Source of the DNA: Henricia sp. BOLD:AAB3569
Lineage: Eukaryota > Echinodermata > Asteroidea > Spinulosida > Echinasteridae
Length of the DNA stretch: 64,000 bases
Assembly (NCBI GenBank): GCA_037783545.1
Contig: JBBELK010000482.1
Coordinates: 1,302,001 to 1,366,000 of the forward strand
Direction of reading: 5' to 3'
Shown: piece after piece, positions 33,101-45,100 of the stretch
Position numbering within the stretch: the stretch's first letter is position 1
Layout of the letters: each line of letters starts with the position of its first letter
Program-made: the position numbers and the translations under genes
The notes under the pieces: generated by a model
What the model saw: the letters and a program-made list of their open reading frames with translations, nothing else
What the model was told of the DNA's origin: nothing
Database searches by the model: none

Positions 33101-36100
33101 TGCCCTCACTTGAAACCAAAATTGGAATTTTCCACCCCCCAAAAAATGGCCTTTTCTCAGTCAAATTTGTCACTTTATATTTAAATACATTATCACTTCT
33201 AAATATTTTTACAAAGACATTTACAAGTTTAACATTTTCAATGGGTGTTAGATTCGTCGGCCTTTTTACGAAGTGGCGAAATCCGTAAAAAAACCCACAT
33301 TTTTATTAGCAATTTCTTTTTTGTGTATAATTTGACTTTATTTGGTGTCCTTAACATTTCGAGACTTGAAAATTTGTATTTTTTCTTAATTTCAGAATTT
33401 GCCTAAAACTACGTAACTAATGGGTATGCAAATTTACATTTACGCCACTCATTGAAAAAGATGGTATGTGCATGAATTGCTTTTTCATGAAATGGCATAT
33501 CGCAATACGCCACTTCGTGAAAATGCCACGCGCAGGGCGACATTGTAAATATTATGCGCGCAGTGAAATACAGACAGGGGGAAAAATTCTGTGGTGAATC
33601 ACGCATGGTCGGCATTTTGCGTTTTCACGAAGTGACAAATAAGTTATAAGCTAAAGTTTCTTTAATTAGATAATCAATACAATAAAAAAGTATATAACTC
33701 ATACGCCACTTCGTGAAAAGGCTGACGAATTGTACTCAAACTATAAATTTAACACTTGAAAAAAATCCTATTTTTTTGCCAATGATAATATTTGTGGAAG
33801 ATATATTTGATATTATTTGTAAGTTGGATCGAAATTCATTTTCCTAAAACAATCTGACTAATATTTAAAATTTTTTGGATAATTTAAGTAAAAGACAGAC
33901 TTAAAAAAAACACCAACCTGACTACATTTTATGTCACATGCCGCACATTTGAAATTCAATAACAAATGTATTAGAGTATAAACATAACACAGCACCACGT
34001 TAATCTTTTTGTTCGAGTAAGAAAAAAGCGAAGAGGACCATTATAGAAGAATTTTTGCCCTGACCCGTGACTCCAAGTTGTAGCAATGTTTATTTTAGGC
34101 ATCCGGTATGCAACCTTGTGTACTGATAGATGCCTAACCCAGCAGGCGGATGTTGACCGAAGGCACGGTGTGCAAGATGCCTCCGTCATAATTGGAAGAA
34201 AATTATTTGGTCTGCGTCCAGAGTCAATATTTGGGGGGGGGGGGGGGGGGGGGAGGGGAGGGGGGAATTCCTCGAGTCATATTTGATGTTCTTGGGGTGT
34301 ACATGTACTACTTACTCCTAGGGTTAAAGGAGGGGACAACCCTTGTTCGAATTTATCGACGAATTTAATTTAAAAATATTACCGATGTATTGCCTGGTGC
34401 ATAAACCTTCATGAGAATCAGAGAATCTTGTTTTCAACGTCGGCAACCTAATTAATTTTGATGATAAACTCTGCAACTAATGCAACTGTGTGCTGCGCCA
34501 TATTTGAAATTTTGAAATGGATGACGACGTCAACCATGCAATGATTGCATGGATGACGTCAATATTGATGCCTTGTTTCCCGAGCGCCTAACACTGCACA
34601 AGATGGCGACTTACATGAAGCATACAGAGTTAGGCAACCTTTTGCAAGTGTTGTCCCTTCCTTTAATGGAACCGGAGTTAATGTGGAGTAGTGGTATTTT
34701 CTCCGCCTTCCATCTCTGTGGCCCTGGTTCGACTCCCATCCAGGTCACTGTGTGGATGGGTTCTCAGTCCCTGCATGGTTCCGTGGGTTTTCCCCAATAC
34801 AGAATTGTGTAGGGGTTTTCCTCCCACCTCTAAAACTAAGCATTTCTTCTCTTCACAAGATACTAACTTTTTAATGAGCCGTTATATCAATTATTTCAGA
34901 AGCAAAAAAATGGAACAATTTAAAAAAAAAAAAGGGGGTTTTTTTTCCTCGACATTTTCCATATTAAGCATTTTATTAAATGTCCATACTTTCCCCACTT
35001 CGCAGGTGAAATTTTGTCATTTCATTTTTCTTCTCCAGTCATTTAAAATGTCAACCCCTAGCCCTACACGCGCAGACCACTCGTCAACATGTGACAACGA
35101 ACTCCGATAATGCGCTTCGGCATCTCGCAGAATTGTTCCCGAATCAATACATCCCAGAGCTCAGAACAAAGTAATAAGACAGAGCCCCGCGGAGGAGCAT
35201 AGAGTTCTCTCGTGGGCTTTGAAAGACAATTATGGGGAGAAAAAAGCTACAGGTTCGTAATATACCAAATCGATTTAAACTCCCTCGGAGTGGCACTCTT
35301 GTTTCTGATATTTGTAGTCACTCAAAACTAAATGTATTTTGTCAGGGGAACGGGAACATTTGTGGGATTGGGTGAGAAGCGTAATTTGCTAATCAAGTAT
35401 GAATTGTCAGACTACTTGTTAGAAGAATAGGGTGTGTTTTCACTGCGGGCATCGGCATTTAAACACTTTTTGGCGATGCGTTGGGCAAAACCTGAGCAGT
35501 ATACCACTGTACCTCATAGCTCAGATGGTAGAGCATCTGCCTGGTGTGTCAGAGGTCTTGGGGGAAAACATGAGGGAGTATACCACTGTGCCTCAGCTCA
35601 GATAGAAGAGCATCTGCCTGGTGTGTCAGAGGTCTTGGGGAAACCTGACGGAGTATACCACTGTACCTCAGCTTAGCTGGTAGAGCATCTGCCCAGTGTG
35701 TCAGAGGTCTTGGAGAAAACCTGAGGGAGTATTCCACTGTGCCTCATAGCTCAGAAGGTAGATTGTCTGTCCGGTGTGTCTGAGGTCTTGGGGGAAAACC
35801 TGAGGGAGTATACCACTGTGCCTCAGCTTAGCTGGTAGAGCATCTGCCCAGTGTGTCATAGGTCTTGGGGGAAACCTGAGGGAGTATACCACTGTGCCTC
35901 ATAGCTCAGATGGTAGAGAATCTGCCTGGTATGTCAGAGGTCTTGGGGGAAACCTGAGGGAGTATACCACTGTGCCTCAGCTTAGCTGGTAGAGCATCTG
36001 CCTGGTGTGTCATAGGTCTTGGGGGAAACCTGAGGGAGTATACCACTGTGCCTCATATCTCAGCTGGTAGAGCATCTGCCTGGTGTGTCAGAGGTCTCGG

Positions 36101-39100
36101 GTCTGAATCCCGATGACCCCCATATGATATTTTTTTCTAGTTCATGTTTGGTTATTTAAATCTCATGATGATTAGGCACCATACCAAATATTTTGAGTGT
36201 TTCGTAGTTTAAGTGTCTAAGATTTGGTGAAAATTGTCAAATTTTCCCGCTCCCCCTTTTCTCCCAATATTTTTATTTGAATAACCACTTTAATCAGCTT
36301 TTACCCACACATAAAGGACATCCACACAAAATTGCAGGCTGGAAAGTTGGGAGTAGAACTCTAAAATGTTTTTGGGAAAAAATCTATACCCATGCTTCCG
36401 CCGTTTTGGGCACATGAACAAAAAAGCCACATGAACAGAGCATGCCTGGATGCTATTTTTGCAGCTTATTACGTGGAGTAGGTTTATTTTTCCACCTAAA
36501 ACAATCCCAGAGGGTCTGATTTTCCTCTGGAGCATGGCACACGGGTCGTCGGAAAATGTGCATGTACTTCCGCGAGCGTGAGGACAATAGTCAATAGCAA
36601 TTACATTACGCTACCCCGGGATCACTGCGCTTGGCAGCTGTTGAGTGTGTGCCTAAGTCAATACGAAAGTGCTCTTTCGTTTTGCCCATTTTTACGCAGA
36701 AGAGGAAATTAAGTCTTGTTCCCTGCCTCTGCCTAGGGTTTTTGGGTGTATGCCAGTCCGTGTCTCCTTGGAGTATCGTGACCTTTCGACCTTTGTGGTC
36801 AACTGTCTTTTTCAGATTTTTTCTCTTTAATTCTGTACATAAAACCTTGTTACTTTACCCATTTGGAAATCTACAGTGTGCAAAACCGAGAGAAAAATTT
36901 GGTTCTTAGAGAAAAATTTGGTTCTTAGAGAAACCCGAGGGAGTATACAACTGTGCCTCATAGCTCAGCTGGTAGAGCATCTGCTCAGTGTATCAGAGGT
37001 ATTGGGGGAACCCTGAGGGAGTATACCACTGTGCCTCATAGCTCAGATGGTAGAGCATCTGCCTGGTTTGTCAGAAGCCTTAGGGAAAACCTGAGAGAGT
37101 ATACCACTGTGCCACATAGCTCAGATGGTAGAGCATCTGCCTGGTGTATCAGATGTCCTGCGGACAACCCGAGGGAGTATACCACTGCCTTATAGCTCAT
37201 CTGGTAGAGCATCTGCCTGGTGTGTCAGAGGTCTTGGGGGAAACCTGAGGGAGTATACCAATGTGCCTCATAGCTCAGATGGTAGAGCATCTGCCTGGTG
37301 TATCAGATGTCCTGGGGACAACCTGAGGAAGTATACGACTGTGCCTCATAGCTCGGCTGGTAGAGCATCTGCTCAGTGTATCAGAGGTCTTGGGGGAAAC
37401 CTGAGGAAGTACACCACTGTGCCTCATAGCTCAGATGGTAGAGCATCTGCCTGGTGTATCAGATGTCCTGGGGACAACCTGAGGAAGTATACGACTGTGC
37501 CTCATAGCTCGGTTGGTAGAGCATCTGCTCAGTGTATCAGATGTCCTGGGGACAAACTGAGAAAGTACACGACTGTGCCTCATAGCTCAGCTGGTAGAGC
37601 AACTGCCCAGTGTACCAGAGGTCTCTGGTTCAAATCCCGGTGAGGAACTTGTGGCTTTTCAGTCAACTCCTTCACAATGTACGTTTTTAGTTATTCTATT
37701 AATCAAGGGTAAAATTGTCCCTCTCCCCCGAACACAAATTTAAACAAAATAGCTAAACTAAAGTTAAATAAAAAAGGAATAAAAAATACCTTAAATCTTA
37801 CGACTTTTGGTAAGTATACAGTTGGGAACATTAATATAACGCATATTAATAGAATCACTATAAAAACATGTACACCGCATGATAAATGCATCTTATTACA
37901 TTGATGTATGATGTGAAAACATTCTTGCTTTCAAACACAACACGGGACAGCACAGTTAAAATAAGGTCCCCAAGAGAACAAATATACTCAACGAAATGCA
38001 CTTCTCATTTCAAATTAATGAGGGAAGTTGAAATGTTAAAGCACTTTGCGATCTGAAAAGTGCACAACCCTTTTAAAATACTTTTATTATTTATTCTAAC
38101 TTGGGACGTTTATTTTCTCAACTTAGTGTTTTTACAATTACCATAGTTTCTTTCAAGCCATTTCATGAATTTAATTTTGTGTTTTGATATATATTTTAAG
38201 TTGTATCTGTAACTTTTATATGGAACATGCACATGTACATAGTATGCAAACGCAAAACCGCACATGCCCGGAAACAAATCTGACACAGTGCGACAAAAAG
38301 CTTAAGTAAAGTTTACCCAGGCTGTGTGTGTGCATGGGCATACAACATGCGTGCAATGCGTGTAGCATGCGCGATCGAACAAAAACAACTCGACACACAG
38401 CACACTTTGAACAAACGTGACACATGTAGCTAGGAAAAAATACGCTGCAAAAATGTTGAAACAGCGAAGTTTATAGTCAAACAATTTCAGCAAGTTTTAC
38501 TGATTTACATATAAAAAGTTATTTATGAATGGAAATAAAAGTTGGTTTGGCTGGTCTTATAACAATTAAAACCGGCTGGGGATCTGGATGCTTATAATGG
38601 CCCTTGCCTTGTGACTCGAGCAAAACAGCCTCCAGGTCCCTAGCTGGTTTTTAATACACAGTTTAAGACCGTTCAAATCCATTTTTATTCCGTAAGTGTA
38701 GAATGACCAACTTACCCGGCCATTTAACTGGAATAAGCCACGTCAAGTTGTCTTGCAGCGAATCATAATAAGCGATCTTGTGGTATTTACCGTCTGAAAA
38801 ATAGAAATTAATTATGCATAATTTAATTGTCGTTACGATTTACTACAAAATTAAAAATTGTGTAAAGGGGGAAAATATTGGTTGAATAAACAAATTGTGT
38901 CATAAATGAAATCGTATGGACTGACACACTAATCACTTTATTTTATATTGTCAAAGTTGATCGCTGTAGGATTCGAACTGGCCATTTGACACTGGCAAGT
39001 TCGGTGGTCAGATGGTTAGGATGTCTGATGTAGAATGCAGGAGGTCCTCAGTTCGAATTCCACCCGAGCACACAAGTTTTTTAGCTTGTGTCTTGTGAGA

Positions 39101-42100
39101 AGCACTTAGTAAATAGTGCATACTACACCATGTAAGAGCAAAAACAAATAGATTAAAAAATAAATAAATAAATAAAATAAAAATTGCACTGCTTTCCTTT
39201 CCGAAAGAATAAAACAAACACCAGTTTTTAATATAACGAAAATCAAAATGTCATTTTCTCAAAACATCATTTTCGTTGAAAATAATGTTTGGCACTTATT
39301 GAAATTAACAATATTTCAAATTAAATTTGACTAATAAACAAACGCCGGTTTTTAATAGAACAAAAATCAAAATGTCATTTTCTCAACAACAACAAAAACT
39401 CAAAGTGGTTCAATCTTTTAACAGTTGGCATTTGAATTCATGCATTAGTAATAAGGCCTAAATTATAGAACATCTGACATTTGGTACAACAAAATCGATT
39501 GAAAATATTTCATTTATGAACAGTATTGAGTTACCTTGAGTAGTTAATTAGCTATATTTTGTAGTATGATTAATAAAAAGGTATGTTTGATTAGAAATCA
39601 GGGGAAAAAAAGGAAATTTGCAAAATGTGTGGTTTTTAAAATTATGACCTTGCGGTTTAGATTTTTGGCAAGATTTTGTTTGTATAATTAAAACATACCA
39701 ATCATCTGTTCAATCTGTGTTCTTGTCACGCGATCGCCTGTAGCTGTGAATGCGACTTGACCCTGGAACAAAACAAAATGATGAAAAATTTTCATATTGG
39801 TTTTACCCGTTAGGCATTAAAACATTTAAGTAAGATTTAAAGACGCAGACTCGTCAATACATCACGAACAAATTCGTGCCACGAATTTCACCGCGCTCCA
39901 TACCTTGCCCGAGTAGGGCAGCTGCGCTTACAATTCTCTGAGATCTCAGGATGAGGTTAATTCAGATCACTTGAAATTTTAACACACTGGTTGACAGATA
40001 TTTTGTGTTGCATTTATTCTGAAACACCCCAGAATCTTTCACAAATTTCATGTTTTTATATCCTACCCATCCTGTTTATAAAAAAGCATTCAATTTAGAT
40101 CTCTTTTCATCATTTTATACAAAGTTTTATTAATCGGTATTTATGACCCCAACAAAGTCCAATACACTGCACTCCCTAAGGATTAGCAGCTAAATACAGA
40201 TTTGATCCCCCGAGGGTGCGGCAATGGTACAGGCCGCAAAAGGTAGATGAAAAAAAAGGGGCTTAAAAGCTCTTGTTCTGTCAAGCCTAGGATAATCTGC
40301 CTTAATCCCTGGGGGCATAAGAGAAGCATGGCCTATGGATCTTGCAAGGATTAAGAAATCTGACCTCTCGCGACACAAATCTTCCAAAACAATGTACAGA
40401 GAGAGTGCGGAATACACCAGAGCTTTTGCTAACGAGTTTTACACTCGGGCATGGAGGGACATTTCTCTTTTTATAGACTCTGGCGCCAATTTTTTTTCCT
40501 TCCCGCTTCTCGGAGATGTATGGTCACGTTCTTGTGGCGGCCGCGGCGCGAGAGTGTCCCCCTGACATTTGTGTTCCACGGTTTGGGCAAGCTGGGGTCT
40601 TTAACGCGCTATAAAGTGACCGAAGAGTGATGACGGTTGATCATCAATGCAGAATCAGGCTACCGCTGTGAAATATCAATATGATCTTATTTTTCTGTCC
40701 GTCCGCTGAGGCCTGGCGTCCTTTTTAGACCGTTTAAGAGACTTCCTTTTCTTGTTTAGCTGGACGCTGATTGGTGTGTACATGCATTTGGCAAACAACT
40801 TGCAGCATTTACGGAAGGCTGGCCTATTCCCATTTTACTTGTGATCATGGGGTCTGGGCACAGATCATTTGTGAGACATAAGGAAAGAGGTGCTGAGGTA
40901 TACGAGCAATGTTCAACAGAAATGCAAAAATGTTTTCTACTTTTTGACTGTGAAAAAAGCAGTCAATCTGAGAGTGGGAATTATCAGCACACAGAAGCTT
41001 TGTGCAGTCATGCATAATAATATGAATATTTTAATGTCAACTTAGTTTTACAAATTAACTTTTTAAAGGCAGTATACATGATTGGTATCTCGAAAATGAG
41101 AAATGTTCACGGATTTACGCCTAACTTACACAATATAAACATGATGACCGCAGAAAACTTCCCCTGAAATGGTTTTGTCTGAAGTGCTATAGTCTTTGAG
41201 AAATGAGTAAAACAATTAGTTTTCGTCTCATGAGACGAAAAGTCAATTTGCCCCAAAACCATTTCGCCCAAGTGCCATTTCGCCTCCAAACCACTTCGCC
41301 CGAGTGCCATTTCGCCCCAAATCACTTCGTCCAAACACTACATCGCCCAAGTGCCAGTTCGCCCCAAAACCTCTTCATGCACAGGCCGTGGTTCAGGGCG
41401 AAGTGGTTCAGGGGCGAAATTACTGCAAACACTTTTTTTACTGTTTTCTCAAAAGTTAGACGAAGTACGGAGCTGGTTTTTGCTCAGGTTGGTTTTAATC
41501 ATGCATACCTTCAATCATACAGGGGGATAAAACTATTTGCAACAGTTTACCAATCATGTGTTGTACCTTTTAAAAATGTGTGTGTGCACCTGCACATTTT
41601 TTAGGTCCATAATTTTGAAGGAAAACTTGAGATCTGGTAGCCAACATATGGAAATATCTACTAAAAATTAAAAAAATTGTCTTATTCATGTCTAAATATG
41701 ATATTGTGGTGGCATTTTTGTATGGTGTTGAAAGAAAAAGCCACCTCCAGGCCTCGAAATTCATTTTCTCTTAGTAAAGGACACTTGAATAAGGAAATGG
41801 ACAATTTGTTTTAGAACTCTTTAAGGGCAACACGGCAAAAGCATAGGGCACCGATGGCAATTTGTGGGTTATATCAATGCCTGCACCTCCTTATCCCCCT
41901 CCCCCTCCCCCTCAAAAAAATAATTCTGATTCCTGTTTAAACAGTTTGGTCACGTCTTTTCTACTTTTCCCCCCATTTTTCCCGAGTGAACGCTATTCCA
42001 CATCCTGCCTGTAAAATAAATTATTCAAGTCAATTCCGTGACTTCTTTAAAATAGCTTATGGCAACAGTTTTCGTCCCAAGCCGACTTTTTTTCTGTACA

Positions 42101-45100
42101 GATCGAAGTCAACTGGGATTTTTGGGCCATCATAAAGCCTAGCATACATCGACCTTGCAACTGGGAGGGAGCAACTGATCAGTTGCTCAAAAAGGTCAAT
42201 GTATGCGCACTTGCAACTACCGGCAACTGAAAAAATCCCAGTTGCCGCGAGTTGCTCATGTTCTACTTTCTGGCAACTAGTTGTACCCAGTTGCGTCGAT
42301 GTAGGCGTACTTGCAACTAGTTGCTGCCAGTTGCTCATGAAATCTGATCATGTGCACGCACATCGACAGCAACTGAAAGCAACAGTTGCGAGGTCAATGT
42401 ACTCTAGGCTTTACCGAGTTGCCGTGTCGATGTGCGCGCTCTGGAAATGTGCACTGACTAGTTGCCGCTAACTAGTTGCACAACTGATCAGTTGCTGTTG
42501 ATGTGCGCGCTTCCAGTTGCAATGTCGATGTACGCTAGGTTTAACACAACACATTGGACTGTACAGTAAGAATGGTTTTTGCGTCGCTTTGAGGAAAAAG
42601 TGGTGCGGGGAGAATTTGGAATAAAACGACACACAGTGAAAACAAGTTAACCAAACAAAAATTGAAAAACCAGTTTTTCCGAACATTTAAAGGCACAGGA
42701 TCGTCAGCAATGCGCGCACGCCGAATTCGTGCCACGAAATACGCAGCTCCATAGCAAAGGCATGGAGCTGCGTATTTTGAAGCACGAATTTGGCACGCGC
42801 GCATTGCTGACGAGCCTGTTTCTTTAAACTAAACCCAATCTTAAAGAATCTACAAGGGTTATTTCTAATGACTTCATGAAACTGAAATAAATTTATATGA
42901 GGTTGCAGTCAACTTTTGGCCAGATAAAGGTCCAATGATTATTTTGGGGGTCTAGGGGTATTGTGTACATTGCACATGCATCTTTAAACACCAGCAACAA
43001 TCTTTGGTGTCAGCCGAATGGTTAACCGACAAAGAATTGCAAACCGGTTTCTGAATTAACCGTAAATTGCCCCGGGCGAGCTCTCCTAGGGGATCGCTAC
43101 CCTCTTTTCCCACTTGAGCAAGTTGGTCCGTGAGGCGAGCACCTATCAAGTAGAATTTCTCGTCATTCTGTCAATTTTTTGGGTATTTCGTCGTCTTCTC
43201 AAATGGCAATTAATTTCTGAATTTCCTCATCCCCCAGATTTGCCTTTCAGCCAACTTCTTTTCTGGGCATATATTTATTTTTTATTTATTTATTTATATA
43301 CCACATCCAACAGCGGAGGGACCGCCAATTACAGGAATGGGAGCAAGTGTGGTTGAGTGCCTTGCTCAAGGGCACAGGTGCCACAACCCGTCACAGCCAG
43401 GAATCGAACCTACATTCTAGTACTAGCACAGGAACTTAAGTTTGACGCACTAGACCGCTCGGCCATAACACCCCACAATATAGCTGACGTATAAGCTGAT
43501 AAAAGTGATATTATTTATACTGGGCAATAAAGTTCATGTCACACTTTTGTTACGGTCTTTACGCAAATCGAACTTAGCGAGCTTTTCAAGTGACCTTCGC
43601 CTTGCTCGCCCCGGAGCGAATTCACCCCCGCGCTGTTTCACACTACCGTTCTCGCCTTGGGGAATGTGTCTCGCCCCGGGGCCAAAATTTTAAACCCTGG
43701 TTGAACTTGCCCCGGAAAAAGAGCAATCTCGGGGGTGGCATGGGGGTGGCGCGGGGGTGAGAATTTCAAGTGAGAAACGAGGCTTATTTTCACTCTCGCG
43801 TCGCCCCAGGGCCACCCCTGAGATTTGGACAAGTGGGAAAAGGCCTTTAGTAAGAACTTGCGAGAAACTGTGCAGACAGTTTTTAATGTTTTTGATGTTC
43901 TACTTACGGAAAGTCCAGGGAAGTTTGTTGAATTGAGTGCGTTGAAGATCTCACCCGCGATCTCCAAGTTGCTGTAGCTGTAATTCTCTAGTTTCAGGCC
44001 ACGTTGTGCGAGCTCATTGGCAGTTCTGGGTTAGAAATAAAACAACATAACATAAGGATGTTTCACAGGCAATGTCACTTAAAACGGGTTTTTAAACCCT
44101 GTATTCACCCCAGTGTCATTTCACATTTGTTTTGTGTAAACTGAGCTTAAACAAGGATAATTGCAAGATTAACTCTTGATCCCTTTTCCCAAGACATTTT
44201 AACCCTGATACACTGTAAAAAGTGACTCTACATCATGCACGTGATTCTACCAAGCTCATGCACCTGAAGTGTTGCGCTGAGCAATGCATACGCCTCATGG
44301 TGAGGCGAGTTTCACCTCATGTTGAGGTGACTGTCACATCATGTTGAGGCGAGTGTCACCTCAAGTGTTTCATGTGCCTGGTGTGCATAGTCAAAGCTTA
44401 AAGGAACACACCTTCTTTGTTGGGCTATTTTGGGCTCGAAATAGACCCATACATTATTCTGAAGCGCATTCGAGAGTAAATTAGATATATCCTGAAAAGA
44501 CGCCGTCAAATTTAGCCGTTTTTGAGCACTTTTGAAAAATCCAAGGTCACGTGACTTTTCGGAACCAAATTCTGGTTCCGAAAAGTCACGTGGTCTTGTG
44601 AGTTAGTTGTATTTCCAGCCGTATAAAAGTTTGTTACTGCAGAACTGCACCAAATTCAACACTGATTTCCCCCCAATATTTATAAGTAATTGACAAAAGA
44701 GAGACTATTTATACAGGTATGAAACAAAGTTAAACATAAGTATACAAATTTGAACATAATTGTTTGTTTCGAGAGTCCGGAGAACGGGAGCGAGCGCGTG
44801 CTACGGCAGGCTACCGTGGAGTGTAGAAATTTGCCCCGCGCAGCATGCACGGCAAATAGCCTGATGAGTGCACACACATGGTACAGGTCAACTCGGTCCC
44901 AAGTCAACTCGGTTGACTGGGACCGAGTTGACTTGGGACCGAGTTGACTCGAAACCCACACACACGTAGGCGTGTTGCTTCGGTGCACGTACATTCGTGA
45001 AGAAAAAAACATGATGCCAACTCCTCAAAAGAAAACGGAATTTCCTATTCGGTCGTCCGTGCTGTCCAGTGAAATCGTGAGCAGAAAATTGGAGATATCC

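Noticed and set aside
35495-36122. CRISPR-like array of repeats and spacers
   Set aside because: Units are contiguous satellite repeats with no unique spacers, in a eukaryotic setting.
36953-37195. 80-residue frame of the same repeat type
   Set aside because: Also tRNA-half satellite, as is the frame at 35434-35676.
37125-37643. 172-residue open frame with 26-residue internal repeats ([14 protein letters not shown]-like)
   Set aside because: It is the translation of a 78-bp tRNA-half satellite; 78 is divisible by three, so stops are avoided together. No start context or protein family.
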